From positions 271,438 to 335,437 of the forward strand of contig JAYZEN010000003.1 of NCBI GenBank assembly GCA_036337295.1: 64,000 nt of DNA. The letters run 5' to 3'. Below the pieces are notes generated by a model. The model saw only the letters and a program-made list of their open reading frames with translations. It had not been told where the DNA came from and searched no databases. Position 1 is the stretch's first letter; every line of letters starts with the position of its first letter. Position numbers and translations under genes: made by a program. The stretch comes from Ketobacter sp036337295 (GTDB lineage: Bacteria; Pseudomonadota; Gammaproteobacteria; Pseudomonadales; Ketobacteraceae). Shown here piece after piece: positions 51,379 to 59,200 of this stretch.

Positions 51379-51406
51379 ACGTACTGGTTAACACGTACGG
51401 GTTAAC
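51379..51406. repeat. Two 14-bp tandem repeats between the TonB and phoX genes
   Basis: ACGTACTGGTTAAC is followed directly by ACGTACGGGTTAAC. The 14-base period does not fit a Pho box (11). It lies in the 82-base gap before phoX and may bind a regulator or be part of the leader. Confidence 0.5.
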
Positions 51407-51442
51407 ACCCACAGGGCTTTTTCACACAGGACTTTTTCATCT

Positions 51443-52237
51443 TCACTGAACCGCTTCAATACGGTAATGGAAGGTGTTGCGTACCCCGCTTACCGGCTGG
51501 GTTTTGCCGTCCACCCGGGCGGGCTGATAACGAAACGCCTGGGCGGCCCGCAGGGAAGGCTGGATAAACAGGGGATGACATTGTCCCACCACTTTGGGGG
51601 CGGCAACAGACCCTTGGGCGGTCACGGTATACTCCACCGTGCAATCCCCTTCAATGCCCCGATCCAGGGCCTGGGTGGGATAGTCCGGCGTCGGCTTGTC
51701 CAGGGCGGCATAACTGTGGTTGTTGGCGGCCCAGCGCTCTGCAGCCAGGCGAGCCTGCTCCTCAGCTTGTTGTGCGGCCTGTTGTGCTGCGAGCTGTGCG
51801 GCTTTCTCTTGTTCCTTCCTGGCTTGTTCTCGCCTGGCTTGTTCTCGCCTGGCTTGTTCTTGTTTAGCCTGTTCCTCACGCTCATGCTGCTTACGTTTCT
51901 GCTGCTCCAAACGCTCTTTTCGTAGGCGCGCCAGTTCCGCTGCAGCGGGTTCTGGTGGGGGTTCGGGCGCGAGTTCGGGGGGAGGAACGGGCCTCGGCAG
52001 CTCCACACCCGGTGTCGGGGCGAGCGCTGGGGGTGGTGTTGGGAGTGGTGCCGGGGCTGGTGCCGGCCGGTACAACTCTGCCTGCAACACCTGCTGGGCA
52101 CTGGGGGGAGCCGGCAGGGGTTGCCAGCTCCAGAACAATACCAGTGCCAGCACAAAATGCAGCATCACCGACACCAGTCCGGCGCCCAGCAAATCGATTC
52201 GGTCCAACAGGGAAACGGTGCTGCCGGCGCTGATCAT
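51443..52237 (-). CDS. TonB-like energy transducer with TolA-like coiled coil
   Basis: 264 residues: N-terminal membrane anchor (about 17-38), a Pro/Ala-rich span (about 40-95) as in TonB, then a Lys/Arg/Glu/Gln/Ala-rich helix (about 98-165, with repeats of REQAR) as in TolA. The C-terminal TonB domain carries YPTQALDRGIEGDCTVEYTV and AFRYQPARVDGK. Two cysteines in that domain (GDC, GQC) could form a disulfide. It would carry proton-motive force from the ExbB/ExbD pair encoded just upstream to an outer-membrane receptor, presumably the one heading this operon. Its ATG overlaps the ExbD-like stop (TGATG). Confidence 0.9.
   Translation of the reverse strand: MISAGSTVSLLDRIDLLGAGLVSVMLHFVLALVLFWSWQPLPAPPSAQQVLQAELYRPAPAPAPLPTPPPALAPTPGVELPRPVPPPELAPEPPPEPAAAELARLRKERLEQQKRKQHEREEQAKQEQARREQARREQARKEQEKAAQLAAQQAAQQAEEQARLAAERWAANNHSYAALDKPTPDYPTQALDRGIEGDCTVEYTVTAQGSVAAPKVVGQCHPLFIQPSLRAAQAFRYQPARVDGKTQPVSGVRNTFHYRIEAVQ
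51806..51880. repeat. 15-bp tandem repeats coding the TonB-like coiled coil
   Basis: Five consecutive 15-base units; two (GGCTTGTTCTCGCCT at 51821 and 51836) are identical and the flanking ones degenerate. Each encodes a pentapeptide of the REQAR type, so helix length can change by slippage without breaking the frame. Confidence 0.8.
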
Positions 52238-52680
52238 CAGGGGGTTTCCGTCAACAGGCCCAGGCGGGTGATCCCGTTGTGCTGCAGGGCAGACATGGCG
52301 GCCACCACGTGACCATAGTCAGCGTGGGTGTCGGCGCGGATAAACACCCGGGTCTGCGGGTCGGACGCCACCAGCATTTGAATACGCTGACTCATCTGCG
52401 GCAGGGACATGGCGCTGTCGGTAACGTCTTGCTCATTCAACTCGCTGCCCACATGCCAATGGTAGCCACCGTCCTCCTGCACGGTGAGCGTTACAATCTG
52501 CTGCGGCGCCAGGGATGGCAACGCCGCACTGGCCACTTTGGGTAACTCCACCGGCACATGTTGAGGCGTCAGCATGGGTGCCGTCACCATAAAAATCACC
52601 AGCAACACCAGCATCACGTCGATGTAGGGCACCACGTTCATTTCGGCTTTGGGTTTGCGCCCGGCTCGATACACTCCCAT
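52237..52680 (-). CDS. ExbD/TolR-type proton-channel subunit
   Basis: 147 residues from ATG 52680. One membrane helix near the N-terminus with the essential aspartate in NVVPYIDVMLVLLVIFMVTAP is followed by a periplasmic domain (VFIRADTHADYGHVVAAMSAL). The sequence lies between ExbD and TolR, and membership in either family cannot be decided by eye. It works with the ExbB/TolQ-type protein encoded 11 bases upstream and overlaps the TonB-like gene by one base. Confidence 0.93.
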   Translation of the reverse strand: MGVYRAGRKPKAEMNVVPYIDVMLVLLVIFMVTAPMLTPQHVPVELPKVASAALPSLAPQQIVTLTVQEDGGYHWHVGSELNEQDVTDSAMSLPQMSQRIQMLVASDPQTRVFIRADTHADYGHVVAAMSALQHNGITRLGLLTETP

Positions 52681-52691
52681 GGGATGCTCCT

Positions 52692-53366
52692 TCAGGCCTT
52701 CGCCGTATGCAGGCGCCGGTGCAGCCGGGCCAGCACTTCGTCGGCAAAGCTCAGGTAGCGGCTCAACAGCATTTCCGAGCGGGAACTGAGCCGGTTGTAG
52801 GCAATCACCGCCGGAATCGCCGCAAACAGGCCGATGGCGGTGGCGATCAGTGCTTCGGCAATGCCCGGGGCCACGGCGGCCAGGGTGGCCTGCTGGGCGC
52901 CGGACAAACCGATGAAGGAATTCATGATGCCCCACACGGTGCCGAACAGGCCGATGTAGGGGCTGGTGGAGCCCACCGTGGCCAGGAACGGCAATGCCTG
53001 ATCCAGGCGCTCCTCCTGTTGGGCGATGGCCATGCGCATGGCCCGCTGGGCTCCTTCCAGAACGGCCCCAGGGGGCACTCCGGCGTGAGCGCTCAAATGG
53101 CTGTACTCATCCATACCGGCGTTGAAGATCTGCGCCACTGCGGAACGCGGGTCCGCCCGCAGTTCACTGATGCCGTCGCCATCGCGGAAGTGCTGCAGGA
53201 ACCTCTGCAGATCCCGCACATCCCCCCGCAGACTGCCGGCCCGCAACACAATAAAAAACCAGGACACCAGGGACGCCAGCAACAACACCAGCATCACCCC
53301 TTGCACCAAGGGGCTGGCATCCGCGATCAGGCTGGACACCGACATATTTTCCACCACCGTCGACAC
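52692..53366 (-). CDS. ExbB/TolQ-type proton-channel subunit
   Basis: 224 residues from GTG 53366 (GAGG upstream); an ATG seven codons later is equally possible. Three membrane helices: near the N-terminus (GVMLVLLLASLVSWFFIVL), then LATVGSTSPYIGLFGTVWGIM, then EALIATAIGLFAAIPAVIAYN. The last two are the conserved pore helices with the threonines that conduct protons. It is closer to TolQ in length, but its neighbours are a TonB-like protein and a receptor rather than tolB-pal, so a dedicated transport energiser is likelier than the cell-division Tol system. Confidence 0.93.
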   Translation of the reverse strand: MSTVVENMSVSSLIADASPLVQGVMLVLLLASLVSWFFIVLRAGSLRGDVRDLQRFLQHFRDGDGISELRADPRSAVAQIFNAGMDEYSHLSAHAGVPPGAVLEGAQRAMRMAIAQQEERLDQALPFLATVGSTSPYIGLFGTVWGIMNSFIGLSGAQQATLAAVAPGIAEALIATAIGLFAAIPAVIAYNRLSSRSEMLLSRYLSFADEVLARLHRRLHTAKA

Positions 53367-53425
53367 GTTTCTATACCTCGAACATTACACTATTGCATTT
53401 GCATGTCTGATTCATGACAAAACCG

Positions 53426-55405
53426 TTAAGGGGCAAGCTGCAGACCGGCCTTCACCGCAGACCAGGGCACCAGTTTGAAATTCTGGTTGCCGTCCGGCAT
53501 GCGTTTGCGCCCGTCTTGCACCACCAGCAAACCGTCCTCATAGGGCGCCCCCAGATTGGCGGCGGTGACTTCCAGGCCATCGGTTTCCGATGCACCGTCG
53601 ATGCCCAGTGCTGCGTTCAACCCGATACGGAACACACCCTGCAGCGCATAGGGCGGCTCGCTGTCCAGTACCACATAGCTGTCGTTGCCCTGGCTGGAGA
53701 TCACCAGATACGACCGGTCCCCCTGATACAGGGCCAGGCCCTCCACATCCGCTTTCAACACCTCACCCACCATCAGCACCGGCGTTTTTTGCAAAGGCCC
53801 TGGCTCGGCTTGTTGCGGGCGCGCATCCAGACGCCAGACACCGGTGTCCTCTTCCCCCACAAAGAGGGCATGCCGGGCATCATCCACCACACAGCCTTCC
53901 GGCTGACTGTCCAGGGCGAACTGCCGCAACAGCTCTCCCTGCACCTGCTGGTCGACGATGGCAAGACGATACTGTTGGAAGGTGCCATCTTTGTCGTTGG
54001 CCAGTACCTGCCATTCATTGGCGGCCGGTTGATACAGGCAGATGCCGTAGATGGCTGTTAAATTGGTGGGCATCTCCCCCACATGTGTGAAGTGACCGCT
54101 GCCATGCTCGATGCGGAACACCGACACGGTATTCAGATCGCGGTTACTGGCCACGGCCACATCGAACCCATCACCGTAACGCAGATCCACATTGTTGAGG
54201 CGGCCCACCGGCAGGCTCTGCACCAGGTTGCCTGCCAGGTCGTACACCAGCAGACCCCGCTGCTTGTTGGTGCCCACCACCCGACTCTGTGCGGGGTCCG
54301 TTGCGTGTACCCAGATGGCAGGATCGTCCGCTGCATCACCCCGCTGTTGAACCGGCGCAGTTTGCGCACTGGGTTGCAGCACGGGGATCACAGGATTGCC
54401 TGCGCGGGCGGTCTGCTGCGATGACGGCGCGGTGGGCTTGGGCAACCGCAGCTGCCACGCCTGTTGAGCGTCATCCAGTAACAACAGCAACCAGGTGTTG
54501 GCCTCTTCACGCAGGGACACCTGTTGTGGCTCGGCCATGGCAACCTGCGCCTGCAGGGGCCAGGATTGTTGTACTTGCCAGTGCTCCGCATCCTGGCCAG
54601 TAATCCGGTACAGGTTGCCGGCGGCCGCATCCAGCAGCAGCATGCCTTCGGAACTCAAGGCCAACGCATCGGCGCCCTGGCTCAACTGTCCGAACGGCGC
54701 CCGCATCGCCACTGGTTGGCGTTGCACTTCCACTTCCTCGTTTGCGGGATAACGCCACACGCCGGTATGGGGTTCGCTGATGTACAGCCACTGGCCGCGG
54801 TCATCCACCTGACAATGCTCTGCCCCCGGCGGTACCGCGATGGGCCGAACCGAGCGCGGCGTCTCCAACCAACCGTTTGCGTCCGCCACCAAAAGTTGAC
54901 TTCCCTGTCCCTCGGTTCCCAAAACGAACACAAACGTTAATTGCTCCCGCTGGTACAGGCACAATCCCTCCACCGCGAACGCCTGGGCCGGTATCCAGCG
55001 CGGTGCTTGCCACTGGTTTTCGGCGGCGCGGTAAGTCACCAACATCACCTGTTGACGATCCCGGTCATAGGTGGCCACTTGCACTTGTTCCTGTTGCTCC
55101 TGCTGCACCCGCACATCCAGGCGCTCAAAACTGCCGGGCAGTTGCGCCACGGCGGCGCCCTGTGGATTCAGCAGCAGCAGCCCGGCCTGTTCACTGACCA
55201 TGACCCGATCCCCGCCAGATTTCCCCACTGGTTGAGGCAACAGGCGGATGTCTTCAATGGGCCAGGGCGATTGCGGCGCCCAGGTGTGTGCTGACGGCAG
55301 TACTGCGTTGCCGGCACAACCCGCCAGGCTCAACGCCAGCAGCCATACCCGTAAAGATGCCAGCTTAGAACCCATTCCATAACAAACTGTGTACCTGATG
55401 TTCAT
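53426..55405 (-). CDS. Beta-propeller phytase (3-phytase) with a degenerate N-terminal copy
   Basis: 659 residues with lipobox-like LSLAGC. The C-terminal half (about 315-659) is a beta-propeller phytase: GDAADDPAIWVH, GTNKQRGLLVYDLAG, GRLNNVDLRYG, NDKDGTFQQY and GEEDTGVWR are the calcium/phosphate-binding motifs. The N-terminal half repeats the same fold with most ligands lost, as in tandem phytases, and may act as a substrate-holding domain. It releases phosphate from phytate. The ATG at 55405 is used; an ATG at 55375 would give a shorter signal. It lies 20 bases after the receptor gene and 59 bases before the ExbB-like gene. Confidence 0.92.
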   Translation of the reverse strand: MNIRYTVCYGMGSKLASLRVWLLALSLAGCAGNAVLPSAHTWAPQSPWPIEDIRLLPQPVGKSGGDRVMVSEQAGLLLLNPQGAAVAQLPGSFERLDVRVQQEQQEQVQVATYDRDRQQVMLVTYRAAENQWQAPRWIPAQAFAVEGLCLYQREQLTFVFVLGTEGQGSQLLVADANGWLETPRSVRPIAVPPGAEHCQVDDRGQWLYISEPHTGVWRYPANEEVEVQRQPVAMRAPFGQLSQGADALALSSEGMLLLDAAAGNLYRITGQDAEHWQVQQSWPLQAQVAMAEPQQVSLREEANTWLLLLLDDAQQAWQLRLPKPTAPSSQQTARAGNPVIPVLQPSAQTAPVQQRGDAADDPAIWVHATDPAQSRVVGTNKQRGLLVYDLAGNLVQSLPVGRLNNVDLRYGDGFDVAVASNRDLNTVSVFRIEHGSGHFTHVGEMPTNLTAIYGICLYQPAANEWQVLANDKDGTFQQYRLAIVDQQVQGELLRQFALDSQPEGCVVDDARHALFVGEEDTGVWRLDARPQQAEPGPLQKTPVLMVGEVLKADVEGLALYQGDRSYLVISSQGNDSYVVLDSEPPYALQGVFRIGLNAALGIDGASETDGLEVTAANLGAPYEDGLLVVQDGRKRMPDGNQNFKLVPWSAVKAGLQLAP

Positions 55406-55425
55406 GTTTCGAATCGTGTCCTGTT

Positions 55426-57921
55426 TCAGAATTGGGTGAAGGTCAGGCCCAGTTTGTAGGTGGGGCCGTATTCTTCGTATTGCGCGTTGTAGCGATTGCG
55501 ATTCACATAGGTGTAGTAGGGCTCGTCGGTAATATTCAACGCTTCAAACTTCACCTGCAGCTGAGTCGTGACAAAATAGCTGGCACTGAAATCGACAATG
55601 GTCTGGCTTTCCGCAAACACATCGTTCTGATCCGAACCGAAGCCGGAGACTTCATCCAGGTATTCGGATTTGTAGTTGGCCGACAGTCGCATGCTCAGGC
55701 TTTCGTTTTCCCAGCCCAGCATCAGGTTGCCCACGGTGTCCGACTGGTTGGGCAGCTCGATGGAACGGTTGTGATACTCGCCGTCGGCGTAACCGCTGAT
55801 GTCCGCATCGGATTCAGTGAAGGTGAGGTTGGCACCCACAATCACACCGTTGAAGGGTACCGGCAGTTGCTCCAGTTTCTGGGAATAGGCCAACTCGATG
55901 CCGTACAGGCTGGCGCTGTCACCGTTGGCGCACGTGATTGCCTCATCGTAATCCGCAAACGCCGGCGAGCCCGCCAGGTCCGTTTCATAAATAAAGTTTT
56001 CGATATCCTTGTAGAAGATGAACGCAGACACCACACCCGCGCGCCCCAGGTAATGTTCAATGCCCAGATCCAAATTGCTGGATTCCAGTGGGTCCAGGTT
56101 GGGGTTACCCGCTTCGTATTCGTCATCGGCGTCGTACACGCCCGGTCGGATCTGGTCGAAGGTGGGGCGCACCACCACATTGGTCCAGGCGAACCGCAAC
56201 TGGGTGTCTTCGCCCATGCGGTAACGCAGGTGCAGACCCGGCAGCCAGTTGTCGTAATCGTTGTCGGAATTCAGCTCGACAAACTCGTCGTTCTCAAACC
56301 CCGTGCCTTTGGATTCCTGTTCAGTGCCTTCGTAACGCAGGCCCACCATCACCCGCCAGTCGGCGATGTCCACGCTATTCATGATGTAGGCGGCATTGAT
56401 GTCCTCACGGATGCGGTAGTCCTCCAAACGGGAGCCTTCTTCATCCACTTCTCCTTCAGCTCCGGCCAGGAAGCGTTCCACCGCCGAAGCACTGATGGCC
56501 GGACCAAACTGACCCAGGGCATAATCCACGTTGCCGTTGCTGAATTGGCTCAGGTTCAGTTGTTGGTCGGTAAAGCCGGCATCGGGGAAATCGCCGTAGG
56601 TCACGATGTTGAGGTCGTTGGTTTTTTCCCGCCGGCTGATTTTGGCGCCGAACTTCAATTGGGAAGGATGATTGCCCCAGGCATAATCCCGCAGCAGATC
56701 CACTTTGATGTTGCGCTCTTCATCCTCGGCAATCTGGTTTTCGATTTCCACTTCGTCCAGGGCATACTCCGCGGCATCATAAAATCCGGCAGCCACAATG
56801 GGGCTGGGTTCGCGGGTATTGCGGAACGACGCATCGGCGAACACATCCTCCCGGGTGAACACCGCGCTGGCGATATGATCCGGCGTATCCTCACTGGCTT
56901 CGCTGAAACCGGCCTGGGCGGAGAGGGTCCACAGGCCCAGCATCTTTTCACCGCCCAACACTATGCTGGTGATTTCCTGGGTTTCTTCGCGGTTCTTCAA
57001 CTCCCGTTCCGCTTCCAGATCTGTGGTATCGCCTTCGGCGATGGCGTCATCAAAGCCGATGATGGCGGACTGGCGGGTTTCTGTGTCGGTGAATTCGCTG
57101 TACAGGGTGCGCAGGTAATAACGGGTGGTGCTATCCGCTTTGTAATCGAAGTTCAAACCCACACCCATGCGTTCACGGGTCAGCTGGTAATCCCGCAGTT
57201 CAAACTCTTCCAGGCGGGCGCCGTCCGCAAAATCCCAGGCGCCGCCGGTTTCCACGTTGTCGGAACCGAAATCCCGATCCTGCCAACTGAGGGCCAAAGC
57301 CACGCCCAGGTTGTCCTGGCCGGCACCGATGCTGAACCGGTTGCTCACCGCGCCGGACAGTTTGGGGCTGGTTTCCCCGGTGTTGTCATCGTAACTGCCT
57401 TCCACGGTGGCGGTATAAAACAGGCCGTCATGATCGAAGGCCGACAGGCTTTCCACCTCAATGGTGCCGCCCAGTGAATTGGCGTCCATATCCGGCGTCA
57501 GGGTTTTGATCACCGACAGCGACTGCACCAACTCTGAAGGCAACACATCCAGCGCCACGGCACGCCGGTCCGCTTCCGGTGCCGGCACCAGGGTGCCGTT
57601 GATGGTGACGCTGTTCAGGTCCGGCGCCAGACCCCGCACCCGCACAAACCGACCTTCACCCTGATCCCGTTCCACCGACACCCCGGGAATCCGTTGCAGG
57701 GCTTCGGCCGCATTGTCGTCGGGTAACTGGGCAATGCCGTCGGCGTGCACCACACTTTCGATGCTGTCCGCATTGCGTTGTTCTTTGATGGCACGGTCCA
57801 TACTCACGGCCTGACCCACCACATCCAGATGTTCTGTGGCGGGCGCCTCCGCCCAGGCGGAGCTTTGAGCAGCGGTCTGGGCTGCAATCAAGGCCGGTAA
57901 CAGTGCAAGACGAAATTTCAT
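55426..57921 (-). CDS. TonB-dependent receptor, first gene of the phytase operon
   Basis: 831 residues: signal peptide (cleavage near SSAWA), plug domain (DDNAAEALQRIPGVSVERDQ, RFVRVRGLAPDLNSVTING) and a large barrel ending in YGPTYKLGLTFTQF with the terminal phenylalanine. It belongs to the long TonB-receptor family that often imports oligosaccharides and other large ligands (SPDMDANSLGG-like TLTPDMDANSLGGTIEV). Phytase genes of the beta-propeller type are known to lie next to such receptors. It probably takes up phytate or a lower inositol phosphate complex for the phytase lipoprotein. A Pho-box-like repeat is 61 bases upstream. Confidence 0.92.
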   Translation of the reverse strand: MKFRLALLPALIAAQTAAQSSAWAEAPATEHLDVVGQAVSMDRAIKEQRNADSIESVVHADGIAQLPDDNAAEALQRIPGVSVERDQGEGRFVRVRGLAPDLNSVTINGTLVPAPEADRRAVALDVLPSELVQSLSVIKTLTPDMDANSLGGTIEVESLSAFDHDGLFYTATVEGSYDDNTGETSPKLSGAVSNRFSIGAGQDNLGVALALSWQDRDFGSDNVETGGAWDFADGARLEEFELRDYQLTRERMGVGLNFDYKADSTTRYYLRTLYSEFTDTETRQSAIIGFDDAIAEGDTTDLEAERELKNREETQEITSIVLGGEKMLGLWTLSAQAGFSEASEDTPDHIASAVFTREDVFADASFRNTREPSPIVAAGFYDAAEYALDEVEIENQIAEDEERNIKVDLLRDYAWGNHPSQLKFGAKISRREKTNDLNIVTYGDFPDAGFTDQQLNLSQFSNGNVDYALGQFGPAISASAVERFLAGAEGEVDEEGSRLEDYRIREDINAAYIMNSVDIADWRVMVGLRYEGTEQESKGTGFENDEFVELNSDNDYDNWLPGLHLRYRMGEDTQLRFAWTNVVVRPTFDQIRPGVYDADDEYEAGNPNLDPLESSNLDLGIEHYLGRAGVVSAFIFYKDIENFIYETDLAGSPAFADYDEAITCANGDSASLYGIELAYSQKLEQLPVPFNGVIVGANLTFTESDADISGYADGEYHNRSIELPNQSDTVGNLMLGWENESLSMRLSANYKSEYLDEVSGFGSDQNDVFAESQTIVDFSASYFVTTQLQVKFEALNITDEPYYTYVNRNRYNAQYEEYGPTYKLGLTFTQF

Positions 57922-57981
57922 AACGGATTCCCCAGGATGCGTTGGCTGATCGATATTGGTGGGGCACGCTAATTTTCACCG

Positions 57982-57999
57982 GTGACAAAAATGTTACAG
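57982..57999 (-). promoter_or_regulatory. Pho box upstream of the receptor-phytase-TonB-phoX operon
   Basis: Minus strand: CTGTAAC-ATTT-TTGTCAC, two 7-base direct repeats with an 11-base period. The consensus is CTGTCAT-N4-CTGTCAT. Main departures are A for C in the first repeat and T for C at the start of the second. Its end is 61 bases before the receptor ATG. Confidence 0.65.
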
Positions 58000-58205
58000 C
58001 CACTGGGCAGGCGCTGCAGAAACAGCGCGATACGACGCCAAAATGCGGGCGTTTGAGCTAATTCGACCTGATCCGCTTGCGGCAAACCCGGACGCCACCG
58101 GCGCCTTCCGGCAGCCGCTGCAAAAATTCGTACTCTTCCTCCATTTACGCTGAGCTGATTTGACCCCCGCCGCGCCGGCCTGAGTTTTTTCTGCGAATTC
58201 ACGAA

Positions 58206-58223
58206 CTGTCACCAAACCGTCAT
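58206..58223 (+). promoter_or_regulatory. Pho box upstream of the GGDEF-AraC genes
   Basis: Plus strand: CTGTCAC-CAAA-CCGTCAT, each half one base off CTGTCAT, 11-base period. It is 50 bases before the ATG at 58273 and points away from the receptor operon. Confidence 0.65.
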
Positions 58224-58272
58224 GGAGTTCTGCTTTGCTGGCGCCAACTTGATTACAGATTCATGTCAGACG

Positions 58273-59190
58273 ATGAAAACCCTGTTGCAACTCCATGCCA
58301 TGAAATTGGGCACCCTGTTCCTGCTGGCCAACGCTGCGCTGGTGGCGTTCCTCAGTGCCGGTGATTTCAAGCCGCTGGACCTCTGGTCGTGGAGTGACAT
58401 CATCGGCGAAGGCGGCACCGCGCTGCTGGCCCTGGCCTGGATCATTCTGGTGCTGAAAAGCCGCCCCGCCGGACTGGTCACCCAATTGCTGAGCCTGGGC
58501 CTGGGCTGCCTGTTTTTTTCCTGGTGGGTAGATACCCTGGACGAGTTCATCCGTCTGCCGGAGTCCGTGCAATGGGATCACTGGCTGGAGTCCATTCCCA
58601 TGCCGGTGGGCATGCTGCTGTTGACCCTGGGCATCTTCCACTGGCATCACGAGCAACTGGCCATCAACCAGCAAATGGTGAAGCGGGAAAAGGCCTTTCG
58701 CGAACACCGCCTGTTCGACCCGGTCACACCCCTGGGCGGCGCGGAATACCTCAAGCAGCATCTCGACCTGGCCCTGGTGGAGGCACGCCAGCAACGACTG
58801 CCGTTGGCGGTGGTGATTCTCGACATTGATGACTTCAACCGCATCAATCACCAGCACGGGTTTCAGGAAGGGGATGCGGTGCTGCGGGCACTGACCCAAC
58901 TCCTGCTGTTGAACCTGCGCACCCACGATCTGATTTTCCGCCTGGCGGGGGATCGCTTTGTGATGCTGCTGCCCAACACCGGCGAACAACAAGCCACCGC
59001 CATGGCCCAGGCCCTGAAATCTGCCGTCGACCACTTTGCCTATCACAACCAGCAAAACGGTGAACGCATTCCCTTAACCTGCTGTTCGGCGCTGGTTGTC
59101 GCCAAGGATGAAAACAGCGCACACCTCATGGAGCGATTGCACTTGGCCTTGGCCCACGCCAAGCAGCCACCCCGCCTGCAGCGGGCCTGA
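58273..59190 (+). CDS. Membrane-anchored degenerate GGDEF protein
   Basis: 305 residues from ATG 58273. Four hydrophobic segments in the first 140 residues are followed by a coiled linker and a GGDEF domain (about 165-305). The signature reads RLAGDRFVMLLP, with two of the five GGDEF letters changed, and the RxxD inhibitory site is not obvious. It is therefore probably not an active cyclase and may bind GTP or c-di-GMP as a sensor. The AraC gene starts 10 bases after its stop, so the two are likely co-expressed. A Pho box lies just upstream. Confidence 0.82.
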   Translation: MKTLLQLHAMKLGTLFLLANAALVAFLSAGDFKPLDLWSWSDIIGEGGTALLALAWIILVLKSRPAGLVTQLLSLGLGCLFFSWWVDTLDEFIRLPESVQWDHWLESIPMPVGMLLLTLGIFHWHHEQLAINQQMVKREKAFREHRLFDPVTPLGGAEYLKQHLDLALVEARQQRLPLAVVILDIDDFNRINHQHGFQEGDAVLRALTQLLLLNLRTHDLIFRLAGDRFVMLLPNTGEQQATAMAQALKSAVDHFAYHNQQNGERIPLTCCSALVVAKDENSAHLMERLHLALAHAKQPPRLQRA

Positions 59191-59200
59191 GGTTTTGCCC

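Larger units (their letters stand above)
57922..58272. other. Divergent intergenic region with two Pho-box-like repeats
   Basis: 351 bases between the receptor gene (minus) and the degenerate GGDEF gene (plus). It holds a Pho-box-like repeat toward each gene and otherwise no convincing coding frame. A longer plus-strand start at 58222 would fall inside the second box and is less likely. Confidence 0.6.

Noticed and set aside
51379..51406. GTTAAC tandem repeat as a Pho box for phoX
   Set aside because: The period is 14 bases rather than 11, and the halves do not match CTGTCAT.
52237..53366. The ExbB/ExbD-like pair as the chromosomal tolQ-tolR cell-division genes
   Set aside because: tolA-tolB-pal and ybgC are absent, and the pair sits inside a receptor-phytase-TonB operon, so a transport role is more likely; sequence alone does not exclude Tol ancestry.
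55432..57477. A 681-codon open frame on the plus strand opposite the phytase-operon receptor
   Set aside because: It mirrors a well-supported TonB-receptor gene, and its translation is compositionally odd (Val/Gly/His-rich) with no domain; such shadows are common in GC-rich genes. The same holds for the long antisense frames at 2077-3567, 8316-10313 and 32189-33790.
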